Source: Eurosta solidaginis (lineage: Eukaryota > Arthropoda > Insecta > Diptera > Tephritidae). Taken from it: 64,000 bases of DNA. Each line of letters begins with the position of its first letter. Within the stretch, counting starts at the first letter, position 1. Positions 55,406-64,000 of this stretch are shown piece after piece. The translations under genes and the position numbers were made by a program. The stretch covers positions 270,098,662 to 270,162,661 of the forward strand of contig NC_090322.1 of the NCBI RefSeq assembly GCF_040869045.1, given 5' to 3'. Below the pieces are notes generated by a model. The model made no database searches. It saw nothing but the letters and a program-made list of their open reading frames with translations, and had not been told where the DNA came from.

Positions 55406-58299
55406 CGACAAGAACTGCCTTTAAAACTGGGTGAGTTCGTTCTGTAATACAGAAACCACATTTTTTTATTTTAATTTAACCAATTACCAGTTGGGTTTGG
55501 AATTAACAGATAATTGTAAAAATCTTTGGAAGTTGAGTTGGGCTATAAATTTGTAATGCCAGCCTAAAAATAAAGTTACGAAAAGCTGCATACTCAAAAT
55601 TTTAATAAGGTTCTAAAGTAAAATTTCGAAATTTATTCAAAAATGTTTTAGAAGTTGGTTTACAATTCTTTCGCATTCCTTTTAATTGTACTGAAATGTA
55701 ATTTTAAATTTGGTTACTGAAAAAAAAGAATCGATGGTTAAACTGTGCTGTTACTTTAGTGTGTGTAGATACCCAAACATTATTACATATTGTTACGGTC
55801 TGCTGCTGCGGTCTACGGCCATGATCCCCTTGGGAGCGTGTTCACGCGAACACACCTAGCGATGTGGTGAAAGGGGCGATAGAAAGAAAAATATCGAAAA
55901 GAAGGGAACAGACAGCGCGGCCATGACAGACAGACAGAGGAAAAGAAAAGAAGCCAGCACGTTTTTTTTAGCTGTGGCGGAAAAAGGAAAAATTTGGTTG
56001 GAAGATCCTAACCTTATTTTTGTGAAGTTGGAAAAATTTTTGGTTGCCACTAGCGTTGGGATCGGTTGTGGGCAGGCGGCTATAATTGGTGAGATTAGCT
56101 TGCACAACCAAGGTAATACAAGCGAATGAGCAACGTGGAAATAACTATGGGCGTAGATGGTTGCATCGAGGTTGAAAAACAAAACCATATCTAAACGTGA
56201 AACTGCCATCAGCTCAACGCACCTAAATTCCTTACGCCAAAAGTGCTAATAGTTTCGTCGAAATATGAATTTAAATGCACTAAGGCTGGAGAGCAGCAAC
56301 CAGAACAGGAAATTCTAAATACTGTACATGCGCTCCATTTGAGAATATTAAACAACGTGAATTTGGGTGGTGTAAGAAAATTTGCGAAAGTCGAGAGGCA
56401 ACAACAACAATAGAAAGACAAAGAAAAGGTTTCCCACCACACTTAAAAATCGGGAACCTCAAGCGCCACCAACCGCCACCAACAGCACCACTACCGCGCG
56501 CTAAGGCCGCATGCTACCACAAAGCACCAACAACTGCCACCAAAGCACTGGCGCGCTACCACCACAAGCGCAAAATTCACGCTCTATCACCGCAAAAGGG
56601 CGCTACCCCCCCTTCGACCGCGCCAACCACGAGCGCAACTACCACGGGACGCCGCCAAACACACGCGCAACCACCACCAGACTTACAGAAGCCACCAGTT
56701 ACAACAACAACAGCAGGGCCGCAATTACAGTGCTGCAACAATAGCGCCGACAACTACCAGATTCGACAACAACTACAGCCCTGCAGCAACAACGGCGCAA
56801 TCACCTCACCAGCAACAACAAGAACAACGACATCATCAGGAAGCACGCCGGCAGAAGCCCACACTACAGCCTCTTACCGGCTAACTAAGTACCAGCATAC
56901 CGGGTGAGTCGCTGCCAACGTAGTTAGAAACTAGTTATTAAGTTATGTAACAAAATTACAAATTAAGCATTAATCGCATATAATGACGCATATACATGAG
57001 TCGACATAAAGAGCGCCAAAGCGGCAATATTTGTATAAACAAAAAAAAGAAAACGCATAAGCGAAACATAGCAAAAAGTTTTTCAGATAACGAATCGAAC
57101 AATGTTTTAGTATGCGCCTATGTACATATGTGTATATATTTTATGAAGTATTGATACTCAGCTAAAACGAGCACTATTACAAAGAATCATACATACAAAT
57201 ATGTACCTGTAAGGGACTTTTACAGGATTTTTAAAACCAACAAAGGAAAACATAACTACCAATTACATAATGATGAAATTAATTGATGTACGTTGCATGT
57301 ACTCAAAAAAAACATAGGCACACACATACATACTTGTACATAAATGTTGCATTGATATGTAAGAATGTTCATGCAAATTAAAACAAGTGATGACATTAAA
57401 TAACGCATACAAATAACGGAATGTTGGCCCAATTATTTTCATTTTTTGTATATACATATTAAATATAAATTCATTTAACTTGCTGTTGCATTCTTAGCAC
57501 TATACACGATTAAAAAGAAAAACGCAACAGAAGCCAAAATAAAGCTACCTGTATTTGAGTATAGATAGCTGAAAAAGGTGCATACAAAGTATGCAGTTTC
57601 AACCAGGAAACTCCAAATTTTATCAGCAATAACATTTTCTCTTTTAAATATTCAAAGACATAACTAATGAACGGTGAAGTGTATGACCCACAAAACCAAA
57701 TCAATAAGAAAAAAAAGGGGGTCATAAGTATTAGTTTAAATTAGTTATGTGCTTGGTTGTTCATATCTAGGTATGCATACAAATGTACTATGTATCTATG
57801 TCTGAATTTCTTTTTATATACCATACCTTATATCTAACCAAGATAATTGACCGACATTTGAGCGTTCGCATTTTTTTTTTTTGGAGCGGAATTTAATTAG
57901 GGATTGCGATAAACTTGAATGTGAGTAGGCCTGCTGCACAAATTTCATTTTTACATCCGAACCCCCTCCACGTATTTATATTTTTTTTTCTTTTCCAAGT
58001 TACGTATGTACGTATGTGAAGAGGAATTCATAGTACAACTAAGCCTTGTTGCATCCTAATGCCACAGTTATTATAAGCCTGAAATTTGAATAAACAATAC
58101 TACTAAGAAACATTTAATAGTACGTACCACCAAATAAGAATTTGGAAATTTTTCCTTGTCAATTTATTTATTCATGATTATATATATATATACAATTTTC
58201 ATTTTGCCTAATTCCACCCGTACTATATATTATTTTCTTTGTTGTTGTTAATGTAGTTAATAGCGAAACAAAAAGGAAGATGAATTATAAATAAATTTT
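55406..58299. other. GC-richer region, no confirmed gene
   Basis: One ORF at 55923-56129 (68 aa, WLEDPNLIFVKLEKFLVATS) and a Thr/Asn/Gln-rich stretch at 56511-56900 full of ACC/CAA repeats; neither shows a domain. CATACCGGGTGAGTCG near 56897 and AACTGGGTGAGTTCG near 55426 resemble splice donors. 56930-58299 is AT-rich and empty. Confidence 0.35.
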
Positions 58300-58895
58300 G
58301 TAATTGAAATGGGAATGCTGGCATTCAATTTTATTTAGGAGGCACTTAGGGCATACAGGTAAGGGGCCACCGAAATTTTAGGTGCGTCGGTGGCCATGGT
58401 TATTTGAGGGTGGGACTAAGCACCGGGCGTCGCAACAACACCCGCGGCGCCCCTCTGTGTATTCGGCCTTTTTATTTTCCTTTCAGTTTTTGTTATTTTA
58501 CTTTTCAGCTTTTTTGATATTTGATTTCAGAGTAGTAACCGGTCACGTCCGGTTCGGTAATTTTTTCTTGCGTCAGTTTTTTTTAATTTTTTTTGAATTT
58601 GAATTTAAATTTTTGAATGTAAACGGTCTGTCCGTGACATCCGGTTCAGCCGGATGTTGTTTTATTTTGTATTGATAAGCGTTTTGAGTCGGTCTCTGCG
58701 CTTCTGCCAGGTTTTTTGAATTTGACAGCTGCTCGTTTTGACAGGCATGATAGGAACATTTTTCTGCTTATGGCGCAGGAACAGTAAGGTTGGCAAGGAC
58801 CCGCCCCAGCCGACAATGACTAGCCACTGTGCACCAACACATCATGCCGACCGCCTTCCTTACTGCTCCGTTGTAAATGCGTAACCATAACAATA
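58300..58895 (+). repeat. GC-rich module, copy 1
   Basis: Shares with 59737-60285 GGTGCGTCGGTGGCCATGGT, CGTCGCAACAACACCCG, a CATCCGGTTC.GCCGGATG palindrome and GGCGCAGGAACAGTAAGGTT. Function unknown. Confidence 0.65.
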
Positions 58896-59196
58896 TATGG
58901 GTATTTTAGATTTTCTTTCGTACAAATAAGAAAATTATTTTATAATGCAAGAAAATCTAAAATGTTCTTCGGAGGAAAAAATTGCCGAAAGCATACTCAG
59001 AAAAATTTGCTTAGAATTTTAAATGAAAATTTGTAAATTTTCTGAATATTTTTGAAAACCTACCGAGCTTTAAACAATTTTTTTTGAAAACGTTTTCAAA
59101 ATCGGCCTACACATTTTCTGTATACATTCAATCTAGTGTTTAAACTAACAAAAAAAAAACAAAGAATATATAAAATTGGACATTTATTACTGTTGA

Positions 59197-59662
59197 ATTA
59201 GGGTGGGTCCCATTGTTCAGTAAAAACCTGTGCTGCAAATAATATAGTATGCAAGCTGATGGCCAGTTTTTTAAAGGTCTTTATTTTAGTATATCGGCTG
59301 CTGAAGCTGTAAAGGCTGAACTACCAGAGAGGTGATGTGTGAAGCGTCTTCAGCATAAATGCAGCATTCCTTTTGTAAAATCTGAGAACCTTACCGCTTT
59401 TGCTAGCAGTTATTAATTATGAACGTGAAAGAAAATGATTATTTCTTATACATTTTTTTACCCCAGCTGCAGTACACAGGGCTGAAATTTAACTGACATG
59501 ATTATTTCCAAGTTTTATATATATATCACTATTTAAATATAGGGGTGCCGGTTTTGCTATCGAGAATTAAAAAAAAAAAGCACAATACTTCAGAAGACGT
59601 TTCCAATGCCATGTTTATATATTGGAATGGCCTTTTAAATGCGTGAAAAAGACCCACCTTAA
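59197..59662. mobile_element. Possible second TTAGGGTGGGTC MITE
   Basis: TTAGGGTGGGTC on the left and GACCCACCTTAA on the right; only the outer ~12 bp are complementary. Confidence 0.45.
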
Positions 59663-59736
59663 TTTACTACATATGTATAGCTGCGAAAAAACAAATAGCA
59701 GGAGAAAAAAAAACAAATTTACTTACACATTAAATA

Positions 59737-60285
59737 AAATTGTAATTAAAATGGGAATGCTGAGGTGTCTATTTATTTATAAGGCACTAGGTAGCTCAGG
59801 TATGGGGCCACCGAAAATTAGGTGCGTCGGTGGCCATGGTTTTGAGGGTGGGACAAGCACCGGACGTCGCAACAACACCCGTGGGCCCCAAGTTATATTC
59901 GGCCTTTATGTTTCTTGTTTTAATTTTCAGCGTTTTTCTTTTATTTCTGAATTTCAGCGTTAGTAACCGGCCATGTTCGGTAAATTTTTTTTGCGTTCAG
60001 TTTTTTTGAATTTTTTCAAATTTTCGAATGTTTAACGGTTTGTCCGTGGCATCCGGTTCGACCGGATGTCGTTTTAATTTGAATTTCAAGCGTTTTGAAT
60101 TCGTTCTGCGCTTTTTGACAGTTTTTTTAAAGGCATGATAGGAACTTTTTTTGTTATGGCGCAGGAACAGTAAGGTTGGCAAGGACCCCGCCCAGCCGAT
60201 ATGACTAGCCACTGTGCACCACTACATCATGCCGACTGCATTCCTTGCTGCTCCCGTAGAAAATGCGTAATCCATAACACAGTTG
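59737..60285 (+). repeat. GC-rich module, copy 2
   Basis: Second copy of 58300-58895, same orientation, with small indels. An ORF at 59622-59963 spans its edge and is not convincing. Confidence 0.65.
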
Positions 60286-60871
60286 ATATCCTACATGGGA
60301 TATCGAGTTGAAGTGAAGTTGAAAAAAAATCTCCAAGGTGGTACTACCAAAGCCAACAGCTATTTATTGTGAGAAATAAACACCTGATTGATAGCAGTAA
60401 TGAAGCGTAAATCAAAAATAAATTATATATACTTTATTTTTTTTTCGTGAAAATACTGTAGTTTTGGAATTCTACACTTGAGTCCAGTTAAAGAACCACA
60501 AGTTGGGAACTATTACTTTTTCAACTTATGTAATAGCATTTTTCGCTTTATAAAAAATCCCCTCTTTTGCTGAGTATGCTATGATTCTAAAGTTGAGCAA
60601 CTATTTCGAAACAACTCTTGAGATTTTAGAAGTATGCATTAATTAATAACATGAGCTCTAATGACACTCAAGCCCAAATGCTTGTTGGGTATATTCGACG
60701 CCATTTCGAACGAACGCAAATCACCGATAGGTTAACTAGAGTTTAACCCTATCAGATCGGCCTCTTACGCTCAGCTTAAACTTCAGTTGAAGTGGACTGT
60801 AAAACTGGATAATAAGTTTAAGCGTAGTTTAACTGACAAACTGAGTTGAACTTGTATTTTAAAACCGGGCC

Positions 60872-60945
60872 TTAATCACAATAACTAAAAAGTTTCGTAA
60901 CGCAGCTGTAGTGACTGTAACAGGGAAACAATTTTCCTCGGCTTT
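60872..60945 (-). repeat. LTR end fragment, inverted
   Basis: Reverse complement of 52816-52889 (ACAGCTGCGTTACGAAACTT). With TGTTA at 53646-53650 it makes the LTR terminus split by the 7.2-kb block. Confidence 0.6.
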
Positions 60946-61095
60946 TTTTTTTTTTTTGACCGAAAGTGTATGATGTCATGTCATGGTTATGAACAGTTTT
61001 TAATAACACGCATATGCATGTTAAGCAGTTGACTTGTTTGTTTAGAAATTGCTCACATTATGACAAATAGCTATTGTTATCAGATATATACTTGC

Positions 61096-61290
61096 CGTTG
61101 TTGTTGTAGAAATTAAGACACTCTCTGAAGGTGAGTGTTATCGCTGTTGATGATGATTTGCCGGATATATCTGGTACGATCCGGCAACAAGCACCATTAA
61201 GGTACTAGACCGACCATCTCTGGAACGATTTAATATGGCCACATTTAACCTTCTAGGCCATTGCGCCCCCCAGAGCCCCGCGTGCTAAAT
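61096..61290 (+). mobile_element. Retroposon copy, partial
   Basis: GTTGTTGTTGTAG start, then CTCTGAAGGTGAGTGTTATC, CAAGCACCATTAAGGTACTA and CGACCATCTC, homologous to 55061-55405 (inverted) and 61583. Confidence 0.6.
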
Positions 61291-61582
61291 ACATATGTGT
61301 ATGATACATTCATATTTCTAACAGGATTCCGGAAGCTGTGAACTGCGTTTGAACCCCGATTTTCGTTACCATTTTGACGAATTGATTTATCTCACACTAT
61401 TAATTCTAATAAGAACCACAGTGTTGTACCGGAGGCACCAGCCTCACAACCGGAAATGAACAGACAAATTAAATGGGGTTACATTTAATATGTCTGTTCT
61501 CCTTCAAATTAAGTAACAGACACTGCAACAACAACAACGTGAAAGAGAAAACGACCAGAAATTGGACCAACTTGCTTCTGCT

Positions 61583-61960
61583 GGTGTTGTTGTTGTTGTA
61601 GCGAGGACATTCCCCGAAGGCCTTGGGGAGTGTTATCGATGTTCCTTTGCCGGACGCAGATCTGGTACGTTCCGGTAACAAGCACCATAAAGGTACTAGC
61701 CCGACCATCTCGGGAGCGATTTGGTATGACCACATGTAACCTTCTACGCCATGCCGCCCTTCCCACCCCCTAGATCCATCCGAAGTTCGGGGTCGCCAGA
61801 GCCTCAGCTTGGAAAAGCTATATATTGCGCTGGCAACCCCTTGAGAGGGTTGCGCTACACAACTCCTTGAATCAATTTGGTATTTTAGTCACCTCTTACG
61901 GCAAGCATACCTACCGCGGGTATATTCTAAGCCCCCGAACCCGCTGGGAAGGATATCCGC
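61583..61960 (+). mobile_element. Retroposon copy, longest
   Basis: GTTGTTGTTGTTGTAGCGAG start, CCCGAAGGCCTTGGGGAGTG, AAGCTATATATTGCGCTGGC, and a further tail with CCTACCGCGGGTATATTC and CCCGAACCCGCTGGGA. Confidence 0.6.
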
Positions 61961-62002
61961 CTCAACATCAAAACCATCTTTTTGTGTTAAAACTGTTCCA
62001 AT

Positions 62003-62170
62003 ATGGCTTCAAACCAGAAACCCAAAGTTGATGACAAGAACCTAAAATCAACGAATGCTACACCCGATGAACCTGTTACAGACGCTTCCCAAAGCAGTCG
62101 GTTCTATGTACCGGAGCGACTCGGGATTTTTCCCGACCAAGGACTGTCATTTCAGTGTGACCCCATCTAA
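62003..62170 (+). CDS. Short ORF, possible retroelement ORF1 start
   Basis: 55 codons from ATG 62003 (MASNQKPKVDDKNLKSTN), ending VPERLGIF...CDPI and TAA at 62168-62170. It lies just after the retroposon tail and just before an LTR. It could be the first codons of a LINE ORF1. No domain. Confidence 0.3.
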   Translation: MASNQKPKVDDKNLKSTNATPDEPVTDASQSSRFYVPERLGIFPDQGLSFQCDPI

Positions 62171-62186
62171 TTTGTTTCGTCCCTCC

Positions 62187-62384
62187 TGTCACGAGAACAT
62201 ACATACCTACCAAATGATAGGGCATATTTATGCTACCTATGACGTAGGCATATTATATGTATATTCATTTACACATATATATAAGTTCCACATATGCATT
62301 TACATTTACTTCATTACTCAATAAAGTCAGTCTTTAACTTGCACTCAGCGTATGTAGTTATACGGTCAGTACTCTATCGTCACA
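62187..62384 (+). repeat. 5' LTR of the terminal Ty3/gypsy element
   Basis: TGTCACGAGAAC start, CTATCGTCACA end, 198 bp. TATATATAAG and CAATAAAG act as TATA and poly(A) signals. The PBS follows immediately. Confidence 0.65.
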
Positions 62385-62402
62385 TGGTGCCGAAACCCGT
62401 TT
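62385..62402 (+). promoter_or_regulatory. Primer-binding site
   Basis: TGGTGCCGAAACCCGTTT right after the LTR's CA. Confidence 0.7.
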
Positions 62403-62552
62403 CGAGAAAAACAAATAACTCACAACGCAATAAAGTGCCAAAGACTCCCGTTGGAGTAGCGAATAAATTATATTAAAACTTATAAAATAAAAAATATAAG
62501 CAATATATACATAATTAAAATTCGCATAATTATTAAAAATAAATAAAACAAA

Positions 62553-63434
62553 ATGGTAAAGCCACCAAAACCACTCCTAATAAATAGCGACCTGGATATG
62601 GCACGTGAATGGAGCGAATGGTTGGAAACCTACGAATGCTATGCCCTTGCTGCGAAGGTCAACAATGATGAAGTCCCTGCCCAATTGGCAAATTTCAAAA
62701 CTGTGCTAGGGCGAGAAGGTATTCGACTAATCAATAATTTGGGCTTAACCGATGCCCAAAAATCTGATTTAACCGAGTTAAAAAAGAAATTAAAGGAGCA
62801 TTTTGTACCAACGCGTAATAAGACGTACGAGCGGTATAATTTTCATCACATCAAACAGCAAAAAAATGAAGCTTTTGACGATTTTCTACAAAAAATTCGA
62901 GAGCAGGTACGAAAGTGCGATTTTAACGATGACGATGAATTCCTAACTGACCAAATCGTTCTTGGTATCCGCTCTGATGATACCAGACAAAAACTTTGGA
63001 TCGAAGAACAGCTGTCACTGGCAAGAGCTATTAATGTGTGCCGCGCGGCAGAAAGAGCAACAAAACAAATACACGACTTGAACGAACCTAGTTCTGCAGT
63101 GAAAATTAATAAAATTGATAAAGCTTTTAACTGCCGTAGGTGCCTTACAACTCACGGGCCAAAAAGTTGCCCAGCATACAAAAAAGAATGCTCGCGTTGC
63201 GGTAAAAAGGGTCATTTTAAGGTCGCGTGTAAATCAAAAGCGAATAAAGAAAAATATTCCAAACCAAATCAAAAGAAAAAAACTAAAATGAATGTGAACG
63301 CTATAGAAACCAATGCCGATAGTGATAGCGATAGTTCCGAGTTTAGGTTCGTAGGCAATAAAGAAATTCCGTTAGGCCAGCCGAAAACGAAGAAAAATGG
63401 ACAGAAAAGGTGCGAGTTGGCGATTACGAGCTAA
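62553..63434 (+). CDS. gag: Ty3/gypsy gag
   Basis: 293 codons, intact, 150 bp after the PBS. It is the structural protein that would form the element's virus-like particle and bind its RNA. A helical capsid-type region (about residues 10-170, with EWSEWLETYECYALAAKV and FDDFLQKIREQVRKCDF) is followed by a CRRCLTTHGPKSCP finger (about 195-208) and a CCHC zinc knuckle, CSRCGKKGHFKVAC (about 213-226). The tail is basic, then acidic (DSDSDSSEF). Its 3' end overlaps the pol frame, which is in -1, as expected for frameshift expression; no textbook heptamer was seen, although GAAGAAAAATGG (near 63390) is A-rich. Its intactness suggests a young copy. Confidence 0.8.
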   Translation: MVKPPKPLLINSDLDMAREWSEWLETYECYALAAKVNNDEVPAQLANFKTVLGREGIRLINNLGLTDAQKSDLTELKKKLKEHFVPTRNKTYERYNFHHIKQQKNEAFDDFLQKIREQVRKCDFNDDDEFLTDQIVLGIRSDDTRQKLWIEEQLSLARAINVCRAAERATKQIHDLNEPSSAVKINKIDKAFNCRRCLTTHGPKSCPAYKKECSRCGKKGHFKVACKSKANKEKYSKPNQKKKTKMNVNAIETNADSDSDSSEFRFVGNKEIPLGQPKTKKNGQKRCELAITS

Positions 63435-64000
63435 AATTGAGGTTAGATACCGGAGCTTTTTGTAATGTACTACCAATCAAAGTTGCCAGAAAGCTCGGCG
63501 TAGAAATAAACCCCAGCGAAATTAAGCGCCTAAAGGCCTACGATGGCGGTTTTATTAAAGTAATAGGCCAAACAGAATTGATGTGTCGCACCCAGCGCAC
63601 ATACAACAACGTCAGAAAAAATGTATGCTTCAAAGTAATCGAAGAAAACTTGCAGGCGATTTTAGGAGCTGATGACTGCGAAAACCTAGGATTCGTGAAG
63701 CGTGTAAGCCAATTAGGATGCTGTAACAATTTCGAGTATGACATAGATTTTGTAGACAACCCAAAATTTAAAGTCATCCCAGCGAGAAAAATACCGTACG
63801 CAATCGAGAAAAGCGTACAACAAGAAATACAAAAAATGGTTAAACTCCGAGTAATAAAAAGCGTTAGTGAGCCCACACCGGCCGTTAGCCCAATGCTAGT
63901 TGTAAACAAAAGAAATAAGCTACGTGTATGAATGGACCCTACCGAACTAAATAAATATATTAAACGTCCGATCTACCCAATAAAAACTGTCGAAGAGGTA
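63410..64000 (+). pseudogene. pol: Ty3/gypsy pol: protease and start of RT
   Basis: The frame is -1 relative to gag and is open upstream of 63410. It encodes a retropepsin with LRLDTGAFCNVLP (active-site DTG at about residues 13-15). An RT N-terminal segment follows: VIPARKIPYAIEKSVQQEIQ, MVKLRVIKSV, PAVSPMLVVNKRNKLRV. A TGA at 63929-63931 interrupts it within the RT fingers, after which the same frame continues (MDPTELNKYIKRPIYPIKTV) to the window edge. The catalytic YxDD, RNase H and integrase lie beyond 64000. Clade within Ty3/gypsy is not determined. Confidence 0.8.

Larger units (their letters stand above)
53651..60871. mobile_element. 7.2-kb composite bounded by GGCCCGG termini, TSD TTA
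   Basis: GGCCCGGTTTTTCAG starts at 53651 and AAAACCGGGCC ends at 60871, with TTA on both sides (53648-53650 and 60872-60874). Both ends carry AGTTTAAACT-like direct and inverted motifs. Removing the block rejoins TGTTA with ATCACAATAAC, restoring the end of a minus-strand LTR (compare 52889). It could be a PIF/Harbinger MITE filled by later insertions, or a large element carrying foreign DNA. Confidence 0.6.

Noticed and set aside
56511..56900. Thr/Asn/Gln-rich reading frames
   Set aside because: Generated by ACC and CAA simple repeats; no domain or consistent frame.

Overview
This window looks like repeat-rich nuclear DNA of a higher fly, most likely a tephritid fruit fly. It is AT-rich. 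The transposon coding remnants carry short 54-57 bp GT-AG introns, and the families seen are typical of insects: Helitron, piggyBac, PIF/Harbinger, hAT, Tc1, Transib, BEL/Pao, Ty3/gypsy and tRNA-type SINEs. I found no ordinary host gene. Almost every base is transposon, transposon nested in transposon, or an integrated virus-like sequence. The species assignment is an inference.

Layout. 0.4-4.7 kb: an LTR, two tandem 1776-bp copies of an RNA-virus-like (partitivirus-like) capsid segment, and a short tandem repeat. The viral unit starts at the base after the LTR's terminal CA and ends at the base before the ATGCG repeat. 5-6.1 kb: a deleted Harbinger element. 7.1-16.1 kb: a Helitron whose RepHel gene is broken by a solo LTR (TSD CATA) and a piggyBac (TTAA), and whose 3' terminus is split by a Harbinger-type MITE (TSD TTA). 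17-18.2 kb: gypsy LTR, primer-binding site and truncated SAP-domain gag. 19-27.6 kb: a chain of LTRs alternating with ~80-bp units that begin with the small palindrome ATGCGTTCTCGCAT, read here as TRIM-like non-autonomous LTR elements.

27.6-30.6 kb and 37.6-43.8 kb hold two non-autonomous LTR elements (A and B) sharing a BEL-like primer-binding site, post-PBS tandem repeats, a conserved small membrane protein and a conserved 3' block, with no gag-pol. Between them lie a decayed BEL/Pao copy with a nested Harbinger (30.6-34.6 kb), a Transib/RAG1-like transposase fragment (35.8-36.5 kb) and a Tc1-type MITE. Element B's 3' LTR is split by an intron-bearing DDE-like transposase pseudogene (41.2-43.4 kb). 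44.8-46.6 kb is a foldback MITE split by a hAT (8-bp TSD). 47.5-48.5 kb is a CENPB/pogo-like fragment cut by an LTR. At 50.0 kb there is an almost loopless 136-nt hairpin. 53.65-60.87 kb is bounded by GGCCCGG termini with TTA on both sides, inside an LTR end, and encloses a 54-bp minisatellite and duplicated GC-rich modules. The window ends in a young-looking Ty3/gypsy element (LTR, PBS, gag, protease, start of RT) that runs off the edge.

The most interesting pattern is a shared core, close to GCATAA-TCAGAAGTGGAAT, in the tandem repeats behind the LTR/PBS of otherwise different LTR families. It may be a cis-acting signal (packaging, dimerisation or priming) that non-autonomous elements have multiplied. 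Coordinates of LTR and MITE edges were read by eye and may be off by a few bases; family names rest on remembered motifs, not searches.
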